NCBI GenBank assembly: GCA_029863845.1
Contig: JAOTUO010000005.1
Span: 1-32,456 of the forward strand
Reading direction: 5' to 3'
DNA from: Myxococcales bacterium
Lineage (GTDB): Bacteria > Myxococcota_A > UBA9160 > SMWR01
DNA length: 32,456 nucleotides
The position numbers and the translations under genes are program-made. Below the pieces are notes generated by a model that did not search any database, was not told the origin of the DNA, and was given only the letters and a program-made list of their open reading frames with translations. Positions 10,476 to 18,342 of this stretch are shown here, piece after piece (positions within the stretch are counted from its first letter, which is position 1; each line of letters begins with the position of its first letter).

Positions 10476-11636
10476 ATGCTCGCCGGGCTCGCCCAGGAGT
10501 TCAAGGCCCGCTTCGGACGCGCTCCGGTGTTCGGCGCCCGCGCTCCCGGCCGGGTGAACCTGATCGGCGAGCACACCGACTACAACGAGGGCCTCGTTCT
10601 CCCCTGCGCGATCGACCGCGACACGCTGGCCGTCGTCGCGCCGCGGACGGACGCGCGGGTCCGGGCCTTCTCCCGCGAGCGCGGCGAGGAGGGGTCCTTC
10701 GAAGCCACCGACCTGCGCCGCGCGGGCGACTGGCTCGACTACGTGCGGGGCGCGTGGTTCGCGCTGTGCGACGCCGGGTTCCCGGTGCGCGGCTTCGACG
10801 TCGCGATCGCCAGCGACGTCCCGCCCGAGTCGGGGCTGTCGAGCTCGGCGGCCCTGGGGCTGGCGCTCGTGACGGCCGTGGACGGCTGCCTGGAACTCGG
10901 TCTGGACGCCGCCCTGCGGGCGCGGCTCGCGCACCGCGGAGAGAGCGGGTTCGTGGGCGTGGCCTGCGGAATCATGGATCCCTTCGCCAGCAGCCTGGGG
11001 CGGCGCGACTGCGCGCTGCGCATCGACTGCCGCAGTCTGGAAGTCCGGCCGGTGCCGCTGCCGGGCTCGAGGCTGCGGCTGCTGATCGCCCACTCCGGGG
11101 TGACGCGGCCGCTGCTGGGGAGCGGCTACGGCGAGCGGCGCGAGCAGTGCCGGCGCGGACTCGCGGCGGCGGTGGCGGCCGGCGTCGCGCCCGAGGGAGC
11201 GACGGCGCTGCGCGACCTCGGGCCGGAGCGGCTGCCGGCCCTCGAGCGGGCCCTCGACCCACTCCTGTTTCGGCGCGTGCGCCACGTCGTCAGCGAGAAC
11301 GAACGGGTCGAGGCCGTGTGTGCGGCCCTTGCTGCCGGCGACCTCGAGGCCGCGGGGGCCCGGCTGCGCGACGGGATGCGCAGCCTGCGCGAGGACTTCG
11401 AGGTGAGCACGCCCGAGCTGGACGCGTTGTGCGAGATCGCCGATGCGCGGCCGGGGGTGTACGGGTCTCGCCTCACGGGAGCGGGGTTCGGGGGCTGTAG
11501 CGTCCACCTGGTTGCGGCCGGGGCCGCCGAGGAGGTGGCACGGGACATCGCTGCCGGCTTCGAGCGCCGCTTCGGCCGCCGGCCGCCGGTTCACGCCGCC
11601 GTTGCCGCCGACGGCGCCGCGGCCCTGCCGCTGTAG
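10476..11636 (+). CDS. galK: Galactokinase (GHMP kinase family)
   Basis: GalK phosphorylates galactose at C1 at the expense of ATP. The 386-residue product has the galactokinase signature GRVNLIGEHTDYNEG (about residues 26-40), the GHMP ATP-binding loop PPESGLSSSAALGLAL (about residues 110-125), the catalytic-Asp motif CGIMDPFASSLG (commonly GIMDQF; Asp retained, Gln replaced by Pro) and the C-terminal LTGAGFGGCSVHLV. No galT, galE or transporter is nearby, so the gene is isolated from a Leloir operon. It is divergent from the upstream HtrA gene across a 99-base gap. The repeat element begins eleven bases after its stop. Confidence 0.92.
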   Translation: MLAGLAQEFKARFGRAPVFGARAPGRVNLIGEHTDYNEGLVLPCAIDRDTLAVVAPRTDARVRAFSRERGEEGSFEATDLRRAGDWLDYVRGAWFALCDAGFPVRGFDVAIASDVPPESGLSSSAALGLALVTAVDGCLELGLDAALRARLAHRGESGFVGVACGIMDPFASSLGRRDCALRIDCRSLEVRPVPLPGSRLRLLIAHSGVTRPLLGSGYGERREQCRRGLAAAVAAGVAPEGATALRDLGPERLPALERALDPLLFRRVRHVVSENERVEAVCAALAAGDLEAAGARLRDGMRSLREDFEVSTPELDALCEIADARPGVYGSRLTGAGFGGCSVHLVAAGAAEEVARDIAAGFERRFGRRPPVHAAVAADGAAALPL

Positions 11637-11646
11637 ACACCGTGCC

Positions 11647-11826
11647 GGCCGGGGCCGAGGGAGATCCCGCAGCGAAATCAAGCGCAGGCCGCCTCCGATC
11701 TTCGATCGGCGGCTCGCAGCCCCTGCGGCCGAGCCATTCGTGCAAGGCGGCGGAGCCGCCGCGCAGTGAGCCGAAGGCGAACGAAGGCGGGCCCCCGCCT
11801 GGGAGGGATCTCCCTCGGCCCCGGCC
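11647..11826. repeat. 180-bp element with 22-bp perfect terminal inverted repeats (copy A)
   Basis: The left end contains GGCCGAGGGAGATCCC and the right end is its exact reverse complement over 22 bp (11647-11668 versus 11805-11826). It occupies nearly the whole convergent gap between galK and thiE. The left arm (GCAGCGAAATCAAGCGCAGG) and the motif GCCGAGCCATTCG recur in the repeat region at 26384-26857. Relative to that array unit, copy A carries roughly 60 extra bases after CCATTCG, themselves rich in small palindromes such as GGCGGCGGAGCCGCC. It has no coding capacity. It may be a REP- or MITE-like element, or a bidirectional 3'-end structure. Confidence 0.8.
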
Positions 11827-11827
11827 G

Positions 11828-12499
11828 TTACAAAGGCGTGTCGGATCTTCGAGGGTCCTGGGGGCTGTCGAGCGCCCGGCGCAGGGCGGCGGCAGCCGCG
11901 GCCGGGTCGCGGGCCAGCAGGATGGCGCCGGTCACGGCCACCCCGGCGGCACCCGCGGCCACGACCGCCGCGGCGTTGCCGGCATCGACGCCCCCCTGGG
12001 CCAATACGGGCACGCCGGCCGCGGCCGCCTCGGCCAGCCCCCGCGTGCCGAGGGGGGGGCGCGAGGCCCGCTTGGAGAGCGGGGGGAAGATCGGTGCGAG
12101 CTGCACGTAGCTGACGACGCCGGCCTCGGCGGCTCGAGCCTCCTCGGCGGAGTGGGTCGAGACGCCGACGAGCGCGTCGGGGCCGAGCAGCCGGCGGGCG
12201 GTGTGCGGATCGACGGCGTCGAAACCCAGGTGGACGCCGTCGGCGCCCACGGCCAGCGCCACGTCCATGCGGCGGTTCACCAGGATCCGCAGCTCCCCGC
12301 CGCGCTCCCTCGCAGCGCTGCGGGCCGCCCCCGCCACGGCGTCGGCGAGCGCCAGGAGCTCGGCGCCGGGGAGGTCGCGCTCGCGCAGCTGGACCCAGTC
12401 CACGCCGGCCCCCACGGCGGCGGCCACGCTCTCCTCCAGGCGGCCGCGCGCCGCCCCGCGATCGGTGACCAGGCAGAGGATCGGGCGGCGGCCCGTCAG
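11828..12499 (-). CDS. thiE: Thiamine-phosphate synthase
   Basis: ThiE joins HMP-pyrophosphate to the thiazole phosphate to give thiamine phosphate. The 223-residue product begins with the typical [13 protein letters not shown] strand. It has WVQLRERD near residue 42, [41 protein letters not shown] and the phosphate-binding [27 protein letters not shown]. No ATG, GTG or TTG lies in frame at a sensible place. The best start is a CTG (12497-12499) that overlaps the thiG stop as CTGA and gives the expected N-terminus. The ORF-track version extends far into thiG in another frame. It is the last gene of thiS-thiG-thiE. Confidence 0.9.
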   Translation of the reverse strand: MTGRRPILCLVTDRGAARGRLEESVAAAVGAGVDWVQLRERDLPGAELLALADAVAGAARSAARERGGELRILVNRRMDVALAVGADGVHLGFDAVDPHTARRLLGPDALVGVSTHSAEEARAAEAGVVSYVQLAPIFPPLSKRASRPPLGTRGLAEAAAAGVPVLAQGGVDAGNAAAVVAAGAAGVAVTGAILLARDPAAAAAALRRALDSPQDPRRSDTPL

Positions 12500-13272
12500 A
12501 AGCTCGCGACTCCGTCGGGCGGGCTCGAAGCCGAGGCGTAGAGGCGACGCGGCATGCGACCGGCCTCGTAGGCCAGGCGGCCGCCCTCCACCGCGAGCCG
12601 CATCGCGCGCGCCATCCGGAGCGGGTCCTTGGCGGCGGCGATACCGGTGTTCATGAGCACGGCGGTGCACCCGAGCTCCATGGCGACCGCCGCGTCGCTC
12701 GCGGTGCCGACCCCGGCGTCGACGATCACCGGCACCTCGACCGTCTCGAGGATGATCCGCAGGTTGGCGGGGTTGCGGATGCCCATGCCCGAGCCGATCG
12801 GCGCGCCCAGCGGCATGACGGCCGCGCAGCCGAGGGCCGCGAGCCGCTGGCACGCGACGGGGTCGTCGGTCACGTAGGGCAGCACGGTGAAGCCCTCGTC
12901 GAGGAGGGTGCGGGCCGCCTCGATCGTCGCGGCCACGTCCGGAAAGAGCGTCCGCTCGTCGCCGATCACCTCGAGCTTGACGAGGTCCGTGCCCAGGAGG
13001 TCGCGGCCCAGGCGCGCCGTCGTGACGGCGTCCTCCGCCGAGAAACACCCGGCCGTGTTGGGCAGGATGGTGAAGCGGTCCGGCGCGATGTAGTCGAGCA
13101 GCCCCTGGCCCTTGGGAGCATCGAGCCGGGTTCGCCGCAGGGCGACGGTCACCATCTCCGCGCCGCTGGCCTCGGCGCAGGCCAGGTTCTGCTCGAACGA
13201 GGCGTACTTGCCGCTGCCGATGATGAGGCGCGACGTGAAGCGGCGCGAGCCGAGCTGGTAGCCGTCCGCCAT
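12496..13272 (-). CDS. thiG: Thiazole synthase
   Basis: ThiG builds the thiazole phosphate ring of thiamin from deoxyxylulose phosphate, dehydroglycine and ThiS thiocarboxylate. The 258-residue TIM-barrel protein contains [29 protein letters not shown], the Schiff-base lysine region [32 protein letters not shown] and [20 protein letters not shown]. The ATG at 13270-13272 lies three bases after the thiS stop. It is operonic with its sulfur carrier thiS and with thiE. No thiO or thiH is present in this window, so the dehydroglycine source is elsewhere. Confidence 0.97.
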   Translation of the reverse strand: MADGYQLGSRRFTSRLIIGSGKYASFEQNLACAEASGAEMVTVALRRTRLDAPKGQGLLDYIAPDRFTILPNTAGCFSAEDAVTTARLGRDLLGTDLVKLEVIGDERTLFPDVAATIEAARTLLDEGFTVLPYVTDDPVACQRLAALGCAAVMPLGAPIGSGMGIRNPANLRIILETVEVPVIVDAGVGTASDAAVAMELGCTAVLMNTGIAAAKDPLRMARAMRLAVEGGRLAYEAGRMPRRLYASASSPPDGVASF

Positions 13273-13275
13273 GGT

Positions 13276-13491
13276 TCAGCCTCCTCCCACCGCCTCGAGG
13301 ATCTCGATGCGGTCGCCCGCTGCGAGCCGACGGGACGAGAAATCGGAGCGCGGGACGACGTCCCGGTTCACCGCCACGGCGACCCGCTGCCGGTCGAGCT
13401 CCAGGCGGCGCACGAGGCCGTCCACGGTACAGCCCGGGGGCACCGCGCGGGGCTCTCCGTTGACGAGTAGTGCGATTTCTCCGTCGGACAC
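13276..13491 (-). CDS. thiS: Sulfur carrier protein ThiS
   Basis: ThiS carries sulfur as a C-terminal thiocarboxylate to ThiG. The 71-residue product has the ubiquitin-like fold signature LLVNGEPRAVPPGCTVDGLV and VAVAVNRDVVPRSDF, and ends in GG (EILEAVGGG), the residue that is adenylated and thiolated. It starts with GTG at 13489-13491. It is the first gene of the thiS-thiG-thiE unit. A promoter lies close upstream and the 5' leader is only about 20 bases, so there is no room for a TPP riboswitch. Confidence 0.95.
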   Translation of the reverse strand: MSDGEIALLVNGEPRAVPPGCTVDGLVRRLELDRQRVAVAVNRDVVPRSDFSSRRLAAGDRIEILEAVGGG

Positions 13492-13517
13492 GAGAACCGT
13501 CGGGATTGGACGCGTCG

Positions 13518-13547
13518 AAGCTACCCGAGCGGCCGCGCCGCTGTCAA
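13518..13547 (-). promoter_or_regulatory. Housekeeping promoter for thiSGE
   Basis: On the minus strand a perfect TTGACA (13542-13547) is followed after 18 bases by TAGCTT (13518-13523). The same -10 hexamer occurs in the rpsP promoter. Predicted initiation is near 13511, about 20 bases before the thiS GTG. Confidence 0.6.
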
Positions 13548-13604
13548 ACCCGGTGGCTGGTTTCCGGCGATCTTTCGATAAGTTATAGGGACGGGGAGCG
13601 ACCC

Positions 13605-14747
13605 GTGGGGGGCGGTGTGCAGGGCCGGCGGCCGACCGTGGCGAGCATCGATCTCGGCGCCGTCCGCGCCAATTTCGGCGAGGCGCAGCGCCGTGCCGAG
13701 GGGCGCGAGCTGATCGCCGTGGTCAAGGCCGACGCCTACGGGCACGGCGCGGTCCCGGTGGCCCGCGCGCTCGCAGACGCCGGCTGTCGCCGCTTCGCCG
13801 TCGCCACCGTCGCCGAGGGCGCGGAGCTGCGCGCTGCGGGTCTGCGCCTGCCGACCCTCGTGCTGGGCGGGGTCCACGACGACCCGGAGGCGGAGGCGGC
13901 CTTGGCGCACGGCCTCACGCCCGTGGTCCACCACGCGGGTCACGTCGAGCGCCTCGCCCGGGCCGCCGCAGCCCGCGCGGAGGCGCTGCCCGTCCAGATC
14001 GAGATCGACACCGGAATGCGTCGAATGGGGGTGCCGGCGGAAGCGGCCGTGGAGCTTCTCGAGTCCGTGACGCGCGAGCCGGCGCTGGCGCTCGAGGGCG
14101 TCTACACGCACTTCGCCCGCGGCGACGAGCCGGACCTCGCGCCGTCGCTCGCTCAGATCGAGGCCTTCCGCGGCGTGCTCGAGGCGGCGCGCGTCCGCGG
14201 CGTCGCAGCCGGCCTCGTGCACGCGGCCCACTCGGCGGCGCTGCTCGCGGGCAAAGCGCTCGCCGACGCGCTGCCCGAGGCGACCGCGGTGCGCCCGGGT
14301 CTGATGCTCTACGGGGCGCGCCCGGCTCCGCACCTGGAGGCCGACCTGCGGCCGGCGATGACGCTGCGCACCCGCGTCGTGCACGTGCGCCGCCTGCGCG
14401 CCGGCGATGCCGTGGGCTACTCCGCGCTGTTTCGGGCGAAGCGGCCCACCGGCATCGCCACGCTTCCGCTGGGCTACGCCGACGGCGTGCCCGTCGCCGC
14501 TTCGAATCGGGGCTCGGTGCTGATCGGCGGACGCCGCCGCCCCATCGTCGGGCGCGTGTCGATGGATTTCGTCGGCGTGGACGTGGGCGACGAGGCCGTC
14601 GAGATCGGCGACGAAGCGATCGTCTTCGGGGAGGGGCAGGGCGAGCGGCTTCCCGTCGAGGAGGCCGCCGAGGCCGCCGGCACGCTCTCCTACGAGATGC
14701 TCGTGCGCGTGGGCTCGCGCGTCCCTCGCGTCTTCGAGGGCGAGTGA
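13605..14747 (+). CDS. alr: Alanine racemase (PLP-dependent)
   Basis: Alr interconverts L- and D-alanine for peptidoglycan synthesis. The 380-residue protein has the PLP-lysine motif AVVKADAYGHGA (Lys41 from this start), IEIDTGMRRMGV, TRVVHVRRLRAGDAVGYSALF, LPLGYADGVPVA and RVSMDFVGVDVG. The C-terminal domain supplies the second catalytic tyrosine in this family. I chose the GTG at 13605 because GGGGAG sits six bases upstream; the track's earlier start reads through the thiS promoter region. A weak -10-like TATAGG (13584-13589) precedes it. A UUCG hairpin follows the stop. Confidence 0.95.
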   Translation: MGGGVQGRRPTVASIDLGAVRANFGEAQRRAEGRELIAVVKADAYGHGAVPVARALADAGCRRFAVATVAEGAELRAAGLRLPTLVLGGVHDDPEAEAALAHGLTPVVHHAGHVERLARAAAARAEALPVQIEIDTGMRRMGVPAEAAVELLESVTREPALALEGVYTHFARGDEPDLAPSLAQIEAFRGVLEAARVRGVAAGLVHAAHSAALLAGKALADALPEATAVRPGLMLYGARPAPHLEADLRPAMTLRTRVVHVRRLRAGDAVGYSALFRAKRPTGIATLPLGYADGVPVAASNRGSVLIGGRRRPIVGRVSMDFVGVDVGDEAVEIGDEAIVFGEGQGERLPVEEAAEAAGTLSYEMLVRVGSRVPRVFEGE

Positions 14748-14757
14748 CGCCGCGAGA

Positions 14758-14780
14758 CGCCGTTTCGACGGCGGCGGTTT
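14758..14780 (+). terminator. UUCG-tetraloop hairpin after alr
   Basis: CGCCGT-TTCG-ACGGCG forms a perfect 6-bp stem closed by the very stable UUCG tetraloop, eleven bases after the alr stop, followed by a short GGTTT. The U-tract is weak, so termination may be partial. The T's are shared with the -35 element of the purH promoter. Confidence 0.55.
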
Positions 14781-14807
14781 GACTTCCCGCGCCCTCCTCG
14801 GTAAAAC
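14779..14807 (+). promoter_or_regulatory. Housekeeping promoter for the purH-purD operon
   Basis: TTGACT (14779-14784), a 17-base spacer and TAAAAC (14802-14807) make a near-consensus sigma-70 promoter. The purH ATG is about 49 bases downstream. A 7-bp palindrome starts at the last base of the -10. Confidence 0.7.
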
Positions 14808-14828
14808 TGCGGGCGAACCCACCCGCAG
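14807..14828 (+). promoter_or_regulatory. Palindrome at the purH transcription start (operator or leader hairpin)
   Basis: CTGCGGG and CCCGCAG are a perfect 7-bp inverted repeat with an 8-base centre (CGAACCCA), directly downstream of the -10 element. The position suits a repressor operator; in RNA it would form a hairpin at or near the 5' end. It does not resemble the E. coli PurR site. Function inferred. Confidence 0.45.
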
Positions 14829-14855
14829 CTTCTCCGTCGGCGCGAGGACACGCGG

Positions 14856-16430
14856 ATGACTCCCCAGACTCGGCGGCGCCCCGTCCGAAGGGCGCTGCTC
14901 TCCGTTTCCGACAAGTCGGGCCTGGTCGAGTTCGCCCGCGGACTGGCGGCTCTGGGGGTGGAGCTGATCGCTTCCGGCGGCACGGCCGATGCGCTGCGCA
15001 GCGCGGGCCTCGAGGTGACCGACGTCGCGGTCGTGACCGGCAGCCCCGAGATGCTGGGCGGGCGCGTGAAGACGCTCCACCCACGCATCCACGGCGGGCT
15101 GCTCGCGCGCCGCGACCACGCCGGGGACCGCGCGGATCTCGCCGAGCACGATCTGCCGACGATCGACCTGGTCGCCGTGAACCTCTACCCCTTCGAGGCC
15201 ACGGTGGCGAAGCCCGACGTCACGCTCGCGGACGCGATCGAGAAGATCGACATCGGCGGTCCCTCGATGATCCGATCGGCGGCGAAGAACCACGCCTACG
15301 TCGCCGTCGTCGTGGATCCCGCCGACTACGCCGCCGTCCTGGCGGAGCTGGAGGCCGAGGGCGGGCAGCTTTCCGACGCGACGCGCGCGCGGCTGGCGCT
15401 CGAGGCCTTCGCCCGCACCGCGCGCTACGACGCCGCCATCCACGGCTATCTCGCCGGCGAGCTCGGCGGCGTCGAGGCCGGGCCGGCGGAGCTTCCGGCG
15501 GTGCTGTCCGTCGATCTCGGACACGCGGCTGCGCTGCGCTACGGCGAGAACCCGCACCAGCGAGCGGCGCTCTACGGGCGTTTCCTCGAGATCGCGGAGC
15601 CGCTCCACGGCAAGGCGCTCTCGTACAACAACCTGGTCGATACCCAGGCGGCGCTGTCCCTGATCCTGGAGTTCGACGCGGAGACGACGGTCGCCATCCT
15701 GAAGCACAACACGCCCTGCGGCGTGGGCAGCGGCGCGAGCCCGCTGGAGGCCTACCGGCGTGCCTTCGCCACGGACCCCGAGTCCCCGTTCGGGGGGATC
15801 ATCGTCTGCAATCGCCCCTTCGATCTCGATCTCGCGCTCGAGGTCGACAAGATCTTCACCGAGGTCCTGATCGCCCCCGCGTTCAGCGCGGACGCCCTGG
15901 AGCTGCTGAAGAAGAAGAAGAACCGGCGTCTCCTGCGCTTCCACCCGGAGCGCATCTCCGGCGACGAGCCCGACTGGCGGCGGGTGTTCGGCGGGGCGCT
16001 GCTCCAGGAGCCGGACCTCGGGCGCGAAGAGATCGCGGCGTGCCGCGTGGTGACGGCCCGCAAGCCCGGCGAGGCGGAGCTTCGGGCGCTGCAGTTCGGC
16101 TGGAGGGTCGTCAAGCACGTGAAGAGCAACGCCGTGGTCTTCGCGGGCCCCGATCGGACCCTGGCGATCGGCGGCGGCGCCACCTCGCGCGTCGACGCGA
16201 TCCACCAGGCGCGCGAGAAGGCGGGCCGCGTCGGCATCGACCTGAGCGGCTGCGGGCTCGCCAGCGATGCCTTCTTCCCGTTCCCGGACGGCCTGGAGGC
16301 GGCCGCCGAGGCCGGGGCCACGGCGATCGTCCAGCCCGGCGGCTCGGTACGGGACGCCGAGGTGATCGCCGCCGCCGACCGGCGGGAGCTCGCGATGGTG
16401 TTCACCGGCGTGCGGCACTTCCGGCACTGA
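14856..16430 (+). CDS. purH: Bifunctional AICAR formyltransferase / IMP cyclohydrolase
   Basis: PurH catalyses the last two steps of IMP synthesis. The 524-residue product has the N-terminal MGS-like cyclohydrolase domain (ALLSVSDKSGLVEFARGLAA, LIASGGTA, GRVKTLHPRIHGGLL, DIGGPSMIRSAAKNH) and the C-terminal AICAR transformylase domain (LRYGENPHQRAALYG, AILKHNTPCGVGS, GGGATSRVDAI, SDAFFPFPDGLEAAAEAG). The length is normal. The ATG has GAGGA seven bases upstream and a strong promoter. Its stop overlaps the purD start by one base (TGATG). Confidence 0.98.
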   Translation: MTPQTRRRPVRRALLSVSDKSGLVEFARGLAALGVELIASGGTADALRSAGLEVTDVAVVTGSPEMLGGRVKTLHPRIHGGLLARRDHAGDRADLAEHDLPTIDLVAVNLYPFEATVAKPDVTLADAIEKIDIGGPSMIRSAAKNHAYVAVVVDPADYAAVLAELEAEGGQLSDATRARLALEAFARTARYDAAIHGYLAGELGGVEAGPAELPAVLSVDLGHAAALRYGENPHQRAALYGRFLEIAEPLHGKALSYNNLVDTQAALSLILEFDAETTVAILKHNTPCGVGSGASPLEAYRRAFATDPESPFGGIIVCNRPFDLDLALEVDKIFTEVLIAPAFSADALELLKKKKNRRLLRFHPERISGDEPDWRRVFGGALLQEPDLGREEIAACRVVTARKPGEAELRALQFGWRVVKHVKSNAVVFAGPDRTLAIGGGATSRVDAIHQAREKAGRVGIDLSGCGLASDAFFPFPDGLEAAAEAGATAIVQPGGSVRDAEVIAAADRRELAMVFTGVRHFRH

Positions 16431-17707
16431 TGCGCGTCCTCGTCGTCGGCTCGGGGGGCCGGGAGCACGCGCTCGCGTGGAAGATCGCGCAGAGCCCGCT
16501 CGTGGATCGCGTCCTGGCGGCGCCCGGAAGCGACGGCATCGCCCGCGACGCCGACTGCTTCCCCGACGTGAAAGCCGGCGACGCGCCGGCGCTCGTGCGT
16601 CTTGCGCACAGCGAGGGCGCCGACCTGGTGGTGATCGGCCCGGAGGCGCCGCTGGCCGACGGCGTCGCTGATCGTCTGCGCGAGGCCGGGCTCGCGGTCT
16701 TCGGTCCCTCGCGCGAGGGCGCACGCCTCGAAGCCAGCAAGGCGTACGCCCGCGCTTTCATGGCGCGCCACGGGATACCCGGCGCGCGCTTCGCCGTGTT
16801 CGAGGATCTCGAGCGGGCGCGCGCCCACGTGCAGAGCCTCGACGGGCCCTGCGTCGTCAAGGCCGACGGACTGGCCGCCGGCAAGGGCGTGATGGTGTGC
16901 GACGACGTCCGGCAGGCGGAAGCCGCGCTCGCGGAGATCATGGCCGAGCGGCGCTTCGGCGAGGCCGGTGCGCGCGTTCTGGTGGAGGAGCGCCTGGAGG
17001 GGGAGGAGGCCTCCTACTACGCGATCACCGACGGCCGGCACATCGTCACCCTGGCCGCCGCGCAGGATCACAAGCGCGCTCTCGACGGCGACCGCGGCGA
17101 GAACACCGGCGGCATGGGCGCCTACTCGCCGGCGCCAGTCCTCACGGAGGCGATCGAGAAGCGCGTGCTCGAGGAGATCGTGCATCCCGCCGTGCGCGGC
17201 CTGGCGGACGACGGTCACCCGTACCAGGGCGTGCTCTACGTGGGTCTGATGATCGATGCGTCCGGTGCACCCCGCGTCGTCGAGTTCAACGTGCGCTTCG
17301 GCGATCCCGAGACCCAGCCGCTGGTGGTTCGCATGAACGGCGACATCGTGCCCCTGCTCGCCGGCGCGGCCCGGGGCGACCTGGACCGCGCCGCTCCCGT
17401 CGGCTGGGGCGACGCGGCGGTCTGCGTGGTGCTGGCCTCCGGCGGCTACCCGCGCGACTACGAGAGCGGAAAGCCGATCGCGGGGCTCGATGCCGTCGCC
17501 CGTGACACGGACGTGGTCGTGTTCCACGCCGGCACCCGGCGCGTGGGCGGGCACTTCGTCACGGCGGGGGGGCGCGTCCTGGGCGTCACTGCGCGCGGTG
17601 CCACGGTCGCCGAGGCGCGGTCCCGCGCCTACGCGGCCGCCGACCGCATCCGCTTCGAGGGCGTGCACCTGCGGCGCGACATCGCCGCGCGCGCCGTCTC
17701 CCCGTGA
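16430..17707 (+). CDS. purD: Phosphoribosylamine-glycine ligase (GAR synthetase)
   Basis: PurD ligates glycine to phosphoribosylamine with ATP in step 2 of purine synthesis. The 425-residue ATP-grasp protein begins MRVLVVGSGGREHALAWKIA. It contains ADLVVIGPEAPLADG, VVKADGLAAGKGVMV (ATP binding), DHKRALDGDRGENTGGMGAYSPA and EFNVRFGDPETQPL. The true start is the ATG at 16430, overlapping the purH stop; the ORF-track start at 16040 lies inside purH in another frame. It is translationally coupled on both sides, since its TGA overlaps the tsaC GTG. Confidence 0.98.
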   Translation: MRVLVVGSGGREHALAWKIAQSPLVDRVLAAPGSDGIARDADCFPDVKAGDAPALVRLAHSEGADLVVIGPEAPLADGVADRLREAGLAVFGPSREGARLEASKAYARAFMARHGIPGARFAVFEDLERARAHVQSLDGPCVVKADGLAAGKGVMVCDDVRQAEAALAEIMAERRFGEAGARVLVEERLEGEEASYYAITDGRHIVTLAAAQDHKRALDGDRGENTGGMGAYSPAPVLTEAIEKRVLEEIVHPAVRGLADDGHPYQGVLYVGLMIDASGAPRVVEFNVRFGDPETQPLVVRMNGDIVPLLAGAARGDLDRAAPVGWGDAAVCVVLASGGYPRDYESGKPIAGLDAVARDTDVVVFHAGTRRVGGHFVTAGGRVLGVTARGATVAEARSRAYAAADRIRFEGVHLRRDIAARAVSP

Positions 17708-18342
17708 TCCCCGATCCCATCGGCGAGGCCGTCGCGTGGGTCCGCGACGGAGGGCTTCTGGCCTACCCGACGGAGACCGTCTGGGGCCTCGGGGCCGATG
17801 CCGGGGCGGATCGCGCCCTCGAGCGGCTGTGGCGCTGGAAGGGGCGCGACGCGTCGGAGCCGGTCGCCATCCTCGTCGAGAGCCTCGAAGACCTCGACCC
17901 GCTCGGCTTCGAGGTCGGGCGGGCTGCGGAGCGCCTGGCGGCTGCGTTCTGGCCCGGTCCGCTCACCCTGGTCCTGAATTGCGGTCGCCGCTTCGCGCCG
18001 GGTGTGGCTCGGGCAGACGGCGCCGTGGGTGTTCGCTGCTCCGCCCACCCCTTGGCCGCGGCCATCGCCCGCCGCCTGCGCGCCGAAGGCGTGGGCCCGA
18101 TCACGGCCACCAGCCTCAACGCGAGCGGGGAGGAGCCGGCGCGAACGCGCGGCGCCGCCGGAGCGGCATGCGGCACGGGAGACGAGGAGCCCCGCATGCT
18201 CGATGTCGACCAGGCGGAATCCGGGGGCAGCGAGGCCAGCACCGTCCTGGACGTGACGGGTGACGAGCTGCGCGTGCTGCGGTCGGGGGCGATCCCGGCC
18301 GCCAAGCTCGAGTCGGTGCTGCGGGAGATCGGCGCCTCGTGA
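17704..18342 (+). CDS. tsaC: L-threonylcarbamoyladenylate synthase (TsaC/YrdC/Sua5 family)
   Basis: This family makes threonylcarbamoyl-AMP, the precursor of the essential t6A37 modification of ANN-decoding tRNAs. The 212-residue product has the YrdC motifs LLAYPTETVWGLGADAG near residue 18, RWKGRDASEPVAILVES, FWPGPLTLVLN, GAVGVRCSAHPLA and GPITATSLNASGEEPA, ending in a TVLDVTGDELRVLRSGAI strand. It is the short YrdC type without the Sua5 C-terminal domain. The GTG at 17704 overlaps the purD stop (GTGA), and its own stop overlaps the DUF1015 start the same way, so it is read as part of the pur transcript. Confidence 0.95.
   Translation: MIPDPIGEAVAWVRDGGLLAYPTETVWGLGADAGADRALERLWRWKGRDASEPVAILVESLEDLDPLGFEVGRAAERLAAAFWPGPLTLVLNCGRRFAPGVARADGAVGVRCSAHPLAAAIARRLRAEGVGPITATSLNASGEEPARTRGAAGAACGTGDEEPRMLDVDQAESGGSEASTVLDVTGDELRVLRSGAIPAAKLESVLREIGAS

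Noticed and set aside
10377-11681. N-terminal extension of the upstream HtrA ORF
   Set aside because: It reads antisense through galK; the real start is the signal-peptide ATG at 10376.
13492-13604. TPP riboswitch upstream of thiS
   Set aside because: The predicted 5' leader is only about 20 bases and no conserved THI-element segment (CUGAGA, ACCUGA) is present.
13521-16724. 1067-residue minus-strand ORF
   Set aside because: It is antisense to alr, purH and part of purD with low-complexity Arg/Ala content; it is a shadow.
15752-17668. 638-residue minus-strand ORF
   Set aside because: It is antisense to purH and purD, whose motifs are complete; this is a GC-bias shadow.
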